A stretch of DNA of 64,000 nucleotides from positions 124,001 through 188,000 of the forward strand of contig JAQTUE010000007.1 of NCBI GenBank assembly GCA_028710415.1. The letters run 5' to 3'. The stretch comes from Paludibacter sp. (GTDB lineage Bacteria; Bacteroidota; Bacteroidia; Bacteroidales; Paludibacteraceae). The notes under the pieces are model-generated. The model saw nothing but the letters and a program-made list of their open reading frames with translations. It searched no databases and had not been told where the DNA came from. A program made the translations under genes and the position numbers. This document shows positions 36,755-45,339 of the stretch, piece by piece; the stretch's first letter is position 1; the number at the start of each line of letters is the position of its first letter.

Positions 36755-37600
36755 ATGAAGAACCTCATCAATTTTTTAATTCAATACAGTGTTGTGTTTT
36801 TATTTCTGTTTTTAGAAATAATCTCCTTTACATTGATTGTAAAAAATCAAGAGTATCAGAAAAGTGTGTTCCTTTCTTCCAGTAATTCCATGGTTTCAGG
36901 AATGTATACCTGGAGCAATTCTGTGGTTGAATTCTTTAAGCTCCGTGCTGCCAATGATAATCTTTCCGAAGAAAATACAGCACTTAAAAACCAGATCATC
37001 AACCTGCAGAATAAGTTATCTACCTTAAAACCAGAAACCTCCGACTCAGTGCATTTCCGTATTCCACCCGAAATGGAATATCAGTTTATATCCGCCAAGG
37101 TGATCAACAGTTCCACCAACAAGCTTCAAAACTACATTACCCTGAACAAAGGTGCGATTGATGGCATCAAGATCGATATGGGTGTGATAAGCGACGAAGG
37201 CGTTGTTGGCATTGTAAAAACAGTATCCAACCGATTCTCTGTGGTGATTCCCATCCTGAACCCAAAGATAGAGATCAGTTGTAAATTCAAACGAAATAAC
37301 TATTCAGGAGGCCTGCTTTGGTCCGGCGAGGATTACCGCTATGCCAACCTGACCGATATTGCCCGGCATGTTGAACTTGCCCTGGGTGATACAATCATTA
37401 CTAGCGGCTTAACCAGTGCATTCCCTGAAGGAATTCCCGTAGGCCAGATTGAAGATTTTAAAATCAAGGAAAGCGATGCATACTATAGGATTAAAGTAAA
37501 ACTGGCTGTTAACTTCCGTACCCTGTCGCACGTTAAAGTCATTAATTATCTGAATTATCAACAACAAAAGGATCTTGAGAAAGTATCCCAGGAACAATAA
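36755..37600 (+). CDS. mreC: Rod shape-determining protein MreC
   Basis: A 281-aa bitopic protein with one N-terminal membrane helix (about 8-28), a coiled-coil stretch (about 60-95, FFKLRAANDNLSEENTALKNQ) and a periplasmic beta domain with GVVGIVKTVSNRFSVVIPILN and the conserved SGLTSAFPEGIPVG (about 224-237). It links MreB to the PBP2/RodA synthase. An AATAGTAAAT word array starts just after its stop codon, unusual inside an operon. Confidence 0.94.
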   Translation: MKNLINFLIQYSVVFLFLFLEIISFTLIVKNQEYQKSVFLSSSNSMVSGMYTWSNSVVEFFKLRAANDNLSEENTALKNQIINLQNKLSTLKPETSDSVHFRIPPEMEYQFISAKVINSSTNKLQNYITLNKGAIDGIKIDMGVISDEGVVGIVKTVSNRFSVVIPILNPKIEISCKFKRNNYSGGLLWSGEDYRYANLTDIARHVELALGDTIITSGLTSAFPEGIPVGQIEDFKIKESDAYYRIKVKLAVNFRTLSHVKVINYLNYQQQKDLEKVSQEQ

Positions 37601-37604
37601 AGGA

Positions 37605-37750
37605 CATTTACTATTTTTTCATTTACTATTTACTATTTAAAAACAATAGATTTGTTTTTGAGGTTGTTTTAATTTAAAATAGTAAATTGTAAATATCTAA
37701 ATAGTAAATGCTTAATGGTTAAATAGTAAATGAATAAATAGTAAATATAC
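37605..37750. repeat. ATTTACTATTT word array between mreC and mreD
   Basis: ATTTACTATTT copies (37606-37638) are followed by reverse-complement AAATAGTAAAT copies (37676-37748). The words end 3 nt before the mreD start codon. In the mRNA this can fold into a long imperfect stem between the two genes. Confidence 0.7.
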
Positions 37751-37752
37751 CG

Positions 37753-38250
37753 ATGCCAACTATTCTTCAAAATATATTCCGTTTTGCGCTTTTAGTACTT
37801 TTCCAGGTGCTTGTGCTGAACAATATCCAATTTCTGGGGTATATCAATCCATATCTGTATATTCTGTTTATTCTGGTCCTGCCGGTACAAATGCCACGAT
37901 GGTTTTTGTTGATACTGGCTTTTATTCTCGGTCTGACTATTGACATTTTTTCAAATACACCGGGTACGCATGCTTTTGCAACCGTATTTGTTGCTTTTTT
38001 TCGTGAAGGAATTATAAAGTTGTTTACCAATATTGAAGAAGGGAACAATCCTACACCATCTTTTCATACCTTTGGAGTAAGTGCTTTTATAAAATATGTA
38101 GTACTTATAGTATTTATTCATCACACAATCTTATTTACCCTGGAAGCTTTTTCATTTGCCCACTTTGGGATTATGCTGGCGAAGATCCTGCTAAGTTCCC
38201 TGGTAACAGTATTGCTCATTTTGGGTATACAATCGATTAAAACAAAATAA
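37753..38250 (+). CDS. mreD: Rod shape-determining protein MreD
   Basis: A 165-aa inner-membrane protein with about five helices and the MreD-like features LNNIQFLGYINPYLYILFIL and IDIFSNTPGTHAFATV. It sits between mreC and mrdA, 4 bp from the latter's start. Sequence conservation in this family is low, so the operon position carries much of the call. Confidence 0.92.
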   Translation: MPTILQNIFRFALLVLFQVLVLNNIQFLGYINPYLYILFILVLPVQMPRWFLLILAFILGLTIDIFSNTPGTHAFATVFVAFFREGIIKLFTNIEEGNNPTPSFHTFGVSAFIKYVVLIVFIHHTILFTLEAFSFAHFGIMLAKILLSSLVTVLLILGIQSIKTK

Positions 38251-38253
38251 AAT

Positions 38254-40092
38254 ATGATAAACGATACGCTACAAAACAGAAGATATGTGATTTCAATCAT
38301 CATGTCGGCTGTCATTGTTGTGTATATCCTGAGGCTGTTCACCATTCAGATTCTCGATCCTAAATATAAAACCGGTGCGGATAGTAATGCTTTCCTGAAG
38401 AAAACCCAATTCCCTCCCCGCGGGCTTATATACGACCGGAAACACACCTTGCTGGTTTATAACAAACCGGCTTATGACATTGCCCTGATCATGCGCGAAA
38501 TCCGCGACCTGGATACCCTTTCTTTCTGCAAGGCGCTCAATATTGAAAAGCAATACTTTATCGATCGGATTGCCGAGATTAAGGATCATCATAAGAATCC
38601 GGGGTACTCCTCGTATACTCCTCAGCTTTTCATGTCCCAGTTGGGCATTGAGGACATTGCTACCATCCAGCAATCCATGTACAAATATCCGGGTTTCTAC
38701 ATCCAGAACCGTACTTTGCGCGAATATGCATTCCCTTATGCAGCTCATGTGCTGGGAGATATCGGTGAGGTATCCCAGAAAAAACTTGATAACGACGATT
38801 ATTATAAAACCGGTGATTATGCCGGGCGTGATGGCATTGAATATACCTATGAGGAACAGCTGCGCGGTGAAAAAGGGGTGGAAATACTGCTTCGTGATGC
38901 CAAGGGCAGGATCAAGGGTAAATACGAGAACGGCAAGGAAGATATTGCTCCCAAAGCAGGCGAAAACCTGACCCTGACACTCGATGCCCAGCTACAGATA
39001 TTAGGCGAAAAATTAATGACAGGCAAAGTAGGCAGTATTGTTGCCATTGAACCTTCTACCGGCGAAATACTGGCCATGGTTTCAAATCCTACATTCAATC
39101 CATCATTGCTGGTAGGCCGCCAACGGTCAAAGAATTATGTGCAATTGTTGCATGATCCTACCATGCCTTTGATAAATCGTGCCACACAGGCGCAGTATTC
39201 TCCCGGTTCGGCATTTAAAACTCTTCAGGCTCTAGTCTTGCAACAAATGGGTGGAATCAATGAACATACCTATTTTCCATGCAACGGTCCTGAATCCTCA
39301 CCCATAAAATGTACCCACCATCACGGTTCACCAGTGAACCTGCTAAGTGCTATTGAGCAAAGTTGTAATCCTTTTTTCTGGAATTCTTTCCGGGTTACCC
39401 TTGAAAAAGAGGGTTATGGAAAACGGAATGTATTTTTCAGGAATAACTATGATGAATGGGTTGACCGCGTAAAGAGTTTTGGACTTGGTGAGAAATTTAA
39501 AGATGGTGATATCTATGAACAATCACGTGGTAATATCCCAACTCAAAAATACTACAATAGAATTTACAGGGCTGATAATGCCTGGCGTGCAATAACAATC
39601 CGATCCAATTCAATTGGACAGGGCGAGGTTTTGGCTACTCCTCTTCAAATGGCCAACCTGATGTGTGCCATTGCCAACGAAGGACATTATATAACTCCAC
39701 ACTTGAACAAATGTGATTCCATGTTGAAAAAAACACATATTTGTAAAGTCGATAAACAGTACTTCCCGATTGTGTTCGAAGGAATGGCCCGAGTGTTTGA
39801 ATCAGGTACAGCCCGCAGTTCAAGGATCGAAGGACTGGATATGTGCGGTAAAACAGGTACGGCCGATAACAGCCATGGCAAGCCCCACTCCATTTTTGTT
39901 GGTTTTGCCCCCCGTGTAAACCCTAAGATTGCTATTGCAGTGGTGGTTGAAAATGCGGGTTTTGGATCGGAATATGCAGCACCTATATTTAGTTTGCTGG
40001 TGGAACAATACCTCAAAGGGAAGGTAACACGCACCGAACTGCAGGAACGGGTAACTCAAATTGTAACAAACTACAATGTACAAGAACGTTAG
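38254..40092 (+). CDS. mrdA: Penicillin-binding protein 2 (elongation-specific transpeptidase)
   Basis: A 612-aa inner-membrane-anchored DD-transpeptidase. One N-terminal helix (about 11-29), a pedestal domain (about 50-230, with PPRGLIYDR and GRDGIEYTYE) and the transpeptidase domain follow. The catalytic serine is S319 with K322 (SAFK), the SxN motif is S370-C371-N372 and KTG is at 533-535 (CGKTGTAD). The length is normal for PBP2. It overlaps rodA by 17 bp, consistent with a 1:1 SEDS-PBP pair. Confidence 0.95.
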   Translation: MINDTLQNRRYVISIIMSAVIVVYILRLFTIQILDPKYKTGADSNAFLKKTQFPPRGLIYDRKHTLLVYNKPAYDIALIMREIRDLDTLSFCKALNIEKQYFIDRIAEIKDHHKNPGYSSYTPQLFMSQLGIEDIATIQQSMYKYPGFYIQNRTLREYAFPYAAHVLGDIGEVSQKKLDNDDYYKTGDYAGRDGIEYTYEEQLRGEKGVEILLRDAKGRIKGKYENGKEDIAPKAGENLTLTLDAQLQILGEKLMTGKVGSIVAIEPSTGEILAMVSNPTFNPSLLVGRQRSKNYVQLLHDPTMPLINRATQAQYSPGSAFKTLQALVLQQMGGINEHTYFPCNGPESSPIKCTHHHGSPVNLLSAIEQSCNPFFWNSFRVTLEKEGYGKRNVFFRNNYDEWVDRVKSFGLGEKFKDGDIYEQSRGNIPTQKYYNRIYRADNAWRAITIRSNSIGQGEVLATPLQMANLMCAIANEGHYITPHLNKCDSMLKKTHICKVDKQYFPIVFEGMARVFESGTARSSRIEGLDMCGKTGTADNSHGKPHSIFVGFAPRVNPKIAIAVVVENAGFGSEYAAPIFSLLVEQYLKGKVTRTELQERVTQIVTNYNVQER

Positions 40093-41530
40093 CATAAAAT
40101 ACGCCCTGGACTGGACAACGATTTCACTCTACGTGATCCTGATCCTGATGGGTTGGGTGAGCATCTATGGTGCCAGCTATAACTTTGATCAGGCAAGTAT
40201 CTTTGATTTCAGCCAGCGTGCCGGAAAGCAGTTCCTGTGGATTCTCACGGCATTTGCTATCGGTGGGGTGCTCCTGCTCATCGATTCGAAGATGTATAAT
40301 ATCTTTGCTTACTTTATCTATGTGGGGGCCGTCTTGCTGCTCATTGTCACCATATTCGTGGCCCACGACATCAAAGGTTCCCGTTCGTGGCTGGTGCTTG
40401 GCCCTATCAGCTTCCAACCTGCCGAATTAGCCAAAATGGCTACTGCCCTTGCCCTTGCAAAGTTCATGAGCGCCTATAACTACAAGCTTAAGACCTGGAA
40501 AGATTTAATTCCCCTGGCATTGATAATTTTCATCCCGCTCATGCTCATCATACTGCAGAATGAAACAGGTACCGCTTTGGTTTTCCTGGCCTTTTCACTT
40601 GTGCTTTATCGCGAAGGAATGCAAGGTATCGTGCTGCTTATCGGGAGTTTTGCGGTAGTACTCTTTATTGTCATCATCAAATTAAGCATTGTACCTGTTC
40701 AGGTTGACCATGGTACGCTGGGTATGATACTCGGCATGGGCCTGATCCTGATGGTACAGATAATCTATGCCATATACTTTGCGCGAAACCGCCAGGAAGC
40801 ATTCATTTTACTGTTGGGAACGGTGGTGGTTGCTATTACTTCATACGTCCTGAATTTCTGGTTTTTTATCAATTACAACTATGTAGCCATTTTTTGCGTA
40901 GTGGCATCGTGCATTTACTGGATGTTCATCGAATTATTCTACCGGTATCGCAAATACTGGTTCCTGATCCTTTTTTCACTGGGATCGGTGATATTCAGTT
41001 TTTCATGCGATTACCTGTTTACTAAGGTCCTCGAAGATCACCAACAGGTTCGTATCAAGGTATTACTCAATATGGAAAACGCTCCCCTGGGTGCAGGTTA
41101 CAACGTAAACCAGTCCAAGATTGCCATTGGTTCCGGAGGATTCTTTGGCAAAGGCTTCCTGAATGGTACCCAGACCAAGCTCAAATTCGTTCCTGAACAG
41201 GATACCGACTTTATATTCTGTACCGTTGGCGAGGAACACGGGTTTGTGGGCTCTGTCCTGGTACTGTTCGTCTATTGGCTGCTGCTTATGCGAATCCTGC
41301 GTATGGCTGAGCGGCAACACGATCCCTTTAGCCGGGTCTATGCCTATTGCGTGGCGAGTATCTTGTTTTTCCACCTAATGGTAAATGTAGGCATGGTGCT
41401 AGGCATTATGCCCGTTATTGGCATTCCCTTGCCCTTTTTTAGCTATGGAGGCTCCTCCCTCTGGGGTTTTACCATTTTACTCTTTACCTTGCTTAGATTG
41501 GACGCAGCGAGGTCGGAAAGAATGCGGTAA
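40076..41530 (+). CDS. rodA: Rod-shape SEDS peptidoglycan glycosyltransferase RodA
   Basis: A 484-aa polytopic SEDS protein that polymerises lipid II during elongation. Family segments seen are KGSRSWLVLGPISFQPAELAK (about 101-121), NETGTALVF, PLGAGYNVNQSKIAIGSGGFFGKGF and PVIGIPLPFFSYGGSS near the C-terminus. It is longer than enterobacterial RodA (about 370 aa) because of an extra membrane segment region around 200-310. Its start overlaps the mrdA end by 17 bp. A CACAGATAA array begins soon after the stop. Confidence 0.95.
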   Translation: MYKNVSIKYALDWTTISLYVILILMGWVSIYGASYNFDQASIFDFSQRAGKQFLWILTAFAIGGVLLLIDSKMYNIFAYFIYVGAVLLLIVTIFVAHDIKGSRSWLVLGPISFQPAELAKMATALALAKFMSAYNYKLKTWKDLIPLALIIFIPLMLIILQNETGTALVFLAFSLVLYREGMQGIVLLIGSFAVVLFIVIIKLSIVPVQVDHGTLGMILGMGLILMVQIIYAIYFARNRQEAFILLLGTVVVAITSYVLNFWFFINYNYVAIFCVVASCIYWMFIELFYRYRKYWFLILFSLGSVIFSFSCDYLFTKVLEDHQQVRIKVLLNMENAPLGAGYNVNQSKIAIGSGGFFGKGFLNGTQTKLKFVPEQDTDFIFCTVGEEHGFVGSVLVLFVYWLLLMRILRMAERQHDPFSRVYAYCVASILFFHLMVNVGMVLGIMPVIGIPLPFFSYGGSSLWGFTILLFTLLRLDAARSERMR

Positions 41531-41640
41531 ATAGGCACGCGGATTACACAGATAAAAAATATCACAGATAAATACAGATAAGAAACTAAGATCCGCGATA
41601 ATCAGCGTTGTATTGTTCCGTGTTATCTGTGTTCAACTCT
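41531..41640. repeat. CACAGATAA word array after rodA
   Basis: ATTACACAGATAA, CACAGATAA and TACAGATAAG copies (about 41543-41582) face GATCCGCGATAATCAGCG and GTGTTATCTGTGTT (about 41590-41635), which is the same word in reverse complement. The array starts within 5 nt of the rodA stop codon and no classical terminator follows. Confidence 0.65.
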
Positions 41641-41674
41641 TACCTAATCTTCATTTGTTGACTTTTTCACCCTT

Positions 41675-42001
41675 TCACCTTGGAGCATAATAAATGATGC
41701 ATACCCCAATCAAAGCCACGATGGCACCGATAATATCGTATCTGTCCGGTGAAAAATGATCGAATTTGATTGCCCACAGCAGTGACATCACAATAAAGAA
41801 TCCTCCATAGGTAGCATACACCCGTGCGAAACCCTCTGTCTGCAACGTTGCCACCACACCGTAAAGTGCCAGGATCAATCCTCCCAGGATACCAACCCAA
41901 AGCGGTTTGTCGTTCTTCATCCAGCCCCATACCAGATAACCGCCCCCTATTTCGCAGAATCCTGCCAGGATAAAGATCAGTACTGATTTTAGTATTGCCA
42001 T
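41675..42001 (-). CDS. YnfA/UPF0060 family small membrane protein
   Basis: A 108-aa inner-membrane protein with four helices and the YnfA signatures FCEIGGGYLVWGW (about 15-27) and VYATYGGFFIVMSLLWA. The family is distantly related to small multidrug resistance transporters, and some members export cationic compounds. It is transcribed alone and opposite to rodA. Confidence 0.9.
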   Translation of the reverse strand: MAILKSVLIFILAGFCEIGGGYLVWGWMKNDKPLWVGILGGLILALYGVVATLQTEGFARVYATYGGFFIVMSLLWAIKFDHFSPDRYDIIGAIVALIGVCIIYYAPR

Positions 42002-42138
42002 AATAATTTGCCTTTATTAAAACTTGAATAGATTATTTGTTTTAAACTCTTTCCATAAAAGAGTAAACCCTAAAACGACAGGATAAGTTTAAGATTGGTA
42101 TTGTTTAGGAATAATTCAATGGATCTATTTTTAAAATC

Positions 42139-42183
42139 AAAAAAGGAGTTAACTAGTGCATGACGCAAGTTTACTCCTTTTTA
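42139..42183 (-). terminator. Intrinsic terminator after the PEGA lipoprotein gene
   Basis: AAAAAGGAGT-AACT and AGTTTACTCCTTTTT pair with one mismatch around a 13-nt loop. On the minus strand the stem is followed by a T-rich run. It lies 100 bp after the stop of the lipoprotein gene. Confidence 0.8.
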
Positions 42184-42282
42184 TTATCTGTCAATCAAAC
42201 AATTGCAATAATTTGAGAATCCCTGGTTTGAAAGACATTTCAAGCTGATTCCAATTGCCGGTATAGGTTCGTGAATTTGATG

Positions 42283-42786
42283 TTATTCCTTTTCATTCAA
42301 CACTTTCACTTTTTCTTTTTCAAATTCTTCCTGTGTAAGTATTTTATCATCCAGAAGTTTCTTCAATTCCCTGAGTTTAGTTGCTTTGGATGAGGTAGGG
42401 ATATAATTTTGTTGTATCTCAGTCGAAAATGTATTATCAACATTGACTGGAACTAGTTCATAGTTATGTACCGGTTTGTATTTCAAAATCCAGAGATAAG
42501 GTACTACAAAAAACAATCCGCCAACGATGGCGCCAATATCTGCTTCTTCGTCTTTGTTAATCATTGTGATAAGTGGCTTAAAGCCATCCTTTTCAATTTT
42601 AATGGACATGGAGCTACCAACTATTTTTGAATCGGTATGCTCATAAGGGGTTTCTCCTACCAACTGTCCATCCAGATAGACTTTTGCCCGGCTGGGATTG
42701 GATTGGATCAAGGTGGTACTCGAACAACTTGCCAGTAATATGGAACAGGCAAGCACCATGCTGACGGTACGCGTAATCTTTTTCAT
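42283..42786 (-). CDS. PEGA and SHOCT domain lipoprotein
   Basis: A 167-aa predicted lipoprotein with lipobox LLASC (Cys21). A PEGA-type beta domain (NPSRAKVYLDGQLVGETPYEHTD, about 30-52) is followed by a hydrophobic segment (about 86-100). A C-terminal SHOCT motif (LRELKKLLDDKILTQEEFEKEK, about 137-158) comes last. PEGA domains are surface or envelope modules of unknown ligand, and SHOCT motifs are oligomerisation helices. It is part of a three-gene minus-strand group of small envelope proteins (42283-43341). Confidence 0.8.
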   Translation of the reverse strand: MKKITRTVSMVLACSILLASCSSTTLIQSNPSRAKVYLDGQLVGETPYEHTDSKIVGSSMSIKIEKDGFKPLITMINKDEEADIGAIVGGLFFVVPYLWILKYKPVHNYELVPVNVDNTFSTEIQQNYIPTSSKATKLRELKKLLDDKILTQEEFEKEKVKVLNEKE

Positions 42787-42791
42787 TCTCT

Positions 42792-42986
42792 TTAATTTTT
42801 TTTTCGGTTGAATATCCTGAGACTAAAATAGAACAATACAATTCCTAAAATCAGAAAAATTCCTCCACCCGTTAAAACACCCAACCCATAGTTTGTAATG
42901 CTTCCTAGCGATTGGAAACACTTTATCAGTGCATAAACCGGGTATAGTATTAAAATAACAGATAGTACTAGTAAAACGTATTTCAT
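42792..42986 (-). CDS. Small two-helix membrane protein
   Basis: A 64-aa hypothetical protein with two hydrophobic helices (about 3-22 and 36-56) and a basic C-terminus (RIFNRKKN). It ends 5 bp before the PEGA lipoprotein start, so the two are co-transcribed. I do not recognise a family. The tight spacing and clear membrane pattern support a real gene. Confidence 0.55.
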   Translation of the reverse strand: MKYVLLVLSVILILYPVYALIKCFQSLGSITNYGLGVLTGGGIFLILGIVLFYFSLRIFNRKKN

Positions 42987-43000
42987 TTCAGATATTTATT

Positions 43001-43034
43001 ATCATGACAAGCTTTTTTACCAGCTTGTCATGAT
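43001..43034. repeat. Perfect inverted repeat between small envelope genes
   Basis: ATCATGACAAGCT (43001-43013) and AGCTTGTCATGAT (43022-43034) are perfect partners around an 8-nt loop. It lies between the Bor-like gene and the downstream small genes. Without a strong T-run on the minus strand it may be an attenuator or a processing or stability hairpin. Confidence 0.6.
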
Positions 43035-43047
43035 TTAAATGTAATTC

Positions 43048-43341
43048 TTATTTTGTAATTGTAACGGTTGTTGGAGTATAAATACTGCCGGTTATCATGG
43101 CCAGAATTCCATCAATAAATGAATGGGAAATAGTAATAGAATAATCCTTGGCATTACCTGCTAATTCTTTCACATTTACAGTTGAAACAGGAGCCAGGCC
43201 ATTAATCAAATAATGATTGTGAGCTACTACTTTTTCACCAGTTTGAGGACCATTGCCAATTGTAGCCGTCATTGTGTAGCATGAGCTCATCAATACTGTA
43301 ACACCAATGATAAAAGTCATTTTCAATAAATTCTTTTTCAT
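43048..43341 (-). CDS. Bor/Iss-like small lipoprotein
   Basis: A 97-aa lipoprotein with lipobox LMSSC (Cys21). The mature part shows GNGPQTGEKVVAHNHYLINGL, and the ending SFIDGILAMITGSIYTPTTVTI matches the pattern of the lambda Bor family (…GPQTG…ISGL…SFLDGLL…YTPTTV…). Bor/Iss proteins of enterobacteria are linked to serum survival, but the role here is unknown. It is first in the small-envelope-gene group. Confidence 0.7.
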   Translation of the reverse strand: MKKNLLKMTFIIGVTVLMSSCYTMTATIGNGPQTGEKVVAHNHYLINGLAPVSTVNVKELAGNAKDYSITISHSFIDGILAMITGSIYTPTTVTITK

Positions 43342-43573
43342 GTTTTTAATATTAAATTCTTATTTGCCTACTCGTAAGCTTTTCGGCTGCCGCTCCCTAC
43401 TCCTTTAAGGATTATCGGGTATATCCTCTTTTCTATTTATCTTATTATGAAAATCTATTTTAGTTTATTCGTACTATATATGATTCTATTTGTCAGGCTA
43501 ATTAAGTTCTTTTCTGAGTATAACCTTTAAGAGAATTCTGTTTTTTAATTAATCATGTAAATTGTTAAGGGCA

Positions 43574-43604
43574 CAAATATAGATATATTATATTATATTG
43601 ACAA
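43574..43604 (-). promoter_or_regulatory. Predicted promoter of the Bor-PEGA group
   Basis: Minus-strand TTG (43602-43604), 20-bp spacer, TATATTTG (43574-43581). The leader to the Bor-like start would be about 225 nt. Confidence 0.5.
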
Positions 43605-43914
43605 TATATTTTTAAACATTAGTCAATATAATTTTTAAAATATACACAATTCGTTGCTGATAATGGGTAAATATTACGACATCAGTTATCAGCAGATACA
43701 ACTAGCTTAAATACATGTTTAAATGTATATATCGTACACCAGTACCTAAAATGCATCATTTTCATTGTAGATTAATTAGATTTTTGTTTATAAAATTTAT
43801 ATGTACTGGCGTTAATTAGAGAAGCTTGTGGGCTGATTTATACTTAATTAAAATTGACATTCTATTAAATTATTAATATTGAAAGATCAATTAAAAGGGT
43901 GGACAGGTTTAAAT

Positions 43915-43960
43915 AAAAAATCCACGCAGATTCATTTCTGAATTTACGTGGATTTTGTTA
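43915..43960 (-). terminator. Intrinsic terminator after ppa
   Basis: AAAAAATCCACG (43915-43926) pairs with CGTGGATTTT (43947-43956), with an inner ATTCA/TGAAT stem. It lies 18 bp downstream of the ppa stop codon. Confidence 0.85.
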
Positions 43961-43977
43961 TTGAAAGAGGTTCTAAA

Positions 43978-44544
43978 TTATTTACCAAAGAACCATTTAT
44001 GCAGTTCGCCAAAGTATTGTTGGTACATTTTATAGCTGTCGTCCAGGATACCCATGGCGGTTTCCTTATCAAAGAATTTTTCTACCACCACCGTTTTGTT
44101 TTCCAGCTTCTTATAGTCTTCAAAAAAGCTCATGGTTTCAGTAATCATGTGGGGAGGCAGTTCCGAAATGTCGTTGTAGTGGTTCACGCTTGGATCGCCC
44201 GCAGCCACTGCAATGATTTTATCATCTGCTTCGCCGTTGTCCAACATGCGCATTACCCCGATCACTTTTGCTTCCACAATGCATAGCGGTACAAACTCAA
44301 TCTGCGACAGGATCAGGATATCCAACGGGTCATGGTCTTCGCAATAGCTCTGAGGGATAAATCCGTAATTGTGAGGGTAATATACTGATGAATACAATAC
44401 CCGGTCCAGACGCAGCAGCCCGCTTTCCTTATCGAGTTCATATTTTGCATGGGTTCCTTTTGGAATTTCGATAATCCCTTTTACTACGTCGGGCAAATCG
44501 GTGTGCGGTGTTACCTGGTGCCAGGGATTGAAATTATTACGCAT
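43978..44544 (-). CDS. ppa: Inorganic pyrophosphatase (family I)
   Basis: A 188-aa soluble enzyme hydrolysing pyrophosphate to phosphate with Mg2+. Active-site segments are KYELDKESG (about 34-42), [15 protein letters not shown] and the metal-binding [11 protein letters not shown] (about 69-79), which carries H where many homologues have G (DGDPLD). [20 protein letters not shown] holds the remaining aspartates. The length fits prokaryotic family I enzymes. It has its own terminator and promoter. Confidence 0.94.
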   Translation of the reverse strand: MRNNFNPWHQVTPHTDLPDVVKGIIEIPKGTHAKYELDKESGLLRLDRVLYSSVYYPHNYGFIPQSYCEDHDPLDILILSQIEFVPLCIVEAKVIGVMRMLDNGEADDKIIAVAAGDPSVNHYNDISELPPHMITETMSFFEDYKKLENKTVVVEKFFDKETAMGILDDSYKMYQQYFGELHKWFFGK

Positions 44545-44590
44545 CTGGGTCTGTTTTAGTTTAGTTTGTGTTCAGTTATTTTTTAGCGTA

Positions 44591-44598
44591 CAAAAGTA
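44591..44598 (-). promoter_or_regulatory. Predicted -7 box for ppa
   Basis: Minus-strand TACTTTTG matches TAnnTTTG about 47 bp before the ppa start. No convincing -33 was seen. Confidence 0.4.
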
Positions 44599-44964
44599 GG
44601 CATAAAAATCAACTTTCGAATTGAAAGTAAAAGTTATTTTAATGCCCTTAATCTATATTATGATTCTATACTCTCATATCCCTTACCAGAACCGTGCTAT
44701 CAGCTTAAATCTTCGTTATCAATCCAATAAACCGAACTGTTTCCTTCCATTCCGGTGAAGTTTCATATTCGAAGTAACTGTAGTCATTTGAGCAACCTTT
44801 CTGCCATTTACCTTAAATTTACTGGTTGGTTGAATTAATTGAGTTGTTATGAAAAGCATGCTTCACCGCTATTCTTATGATCCCTAAATTCAAATCTATT
44901 TCCGGCAAATCTCCTTTCCCAATAATTGGTTATCCTATTGTCACGATGTTGACATGATGTTTTA

Positions 44965-45060
44965 GGTATCTCCTATATATCTCCTATATAACTCCTATGT
45001 GACTCCTATATATTTCCTACTTATATAGGGTGGAAATATGTAGGAGTTATTTAGGATATT
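44965..45060. repeat. CTCCTATATA word array
   Basis: ATCTCCTATAT, ATCTCCTATAT, ACTCCTATGTG, ACTCCTATAT and TTTCCTACTTATA follow at about 11-bp steps. Reverse-complement copies TATAGG, GTAGGAGTTA and TTTAGGA come after. The layout equals the TTCCATATAT array at 11834-11925, with a different word. Confidence 0.65.
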
Positions 45061-45284
45061 GATTGAAATGGTTTTGTATTTATATAAAACATCATGAAAA
45101 TAGGATGGTAGTAGGTTTGCAGCTATCAGAATAGATTTTATTTGATGAGGAAGCAGAAAGATTTGAGATTTTCATAAAGATTCTCTTTAGCTGCTATACA
45201 TAGTCAACAGACAGGACATAAAGAGTAAACATATAATTTGATTTTGAAAGTCTGCTCAAACTTTTAGATCTGGTGTAATTCAAC

Positions 45285-45319
45285 AAAAAAGGAAGCCGTT
45301 TCGAGCAGCTTCCTTTTTA
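45285..45319 (-). terminator. Intrinsic terminator after TauE/SafE gene
   Basis: AAAAAAGGAAGC pairs with GCTTCCTTTTT around an 11-nt loop, 20 bp after the stop codon. Confidence 0.85.
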
Positions 45320-45339
45320 AAGATCAATCCAGGGAATGA

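Larger units (their letters stand above)
43342..43977. other. AT-rich intergenic region
   Basis: 636 bp, extremely AT-rich in the middle (43570-43900). It contains the predicted Bor-like gene promoter (43574-43604, minus) and the ppa terminator (43915-43960). No gene is seen. Confidence 0.65.
44545..45339. other. Intergenic region with CTCCTATATA array
   Basis: 795 bp between the ppa start and the TauE/SafE stop, with the ppa promoter at the left and the TauE terminator at the right. In the middle (about 44965-45060) is a CTCCTATATA word array. No gene is seen. Confidence 0.65.
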
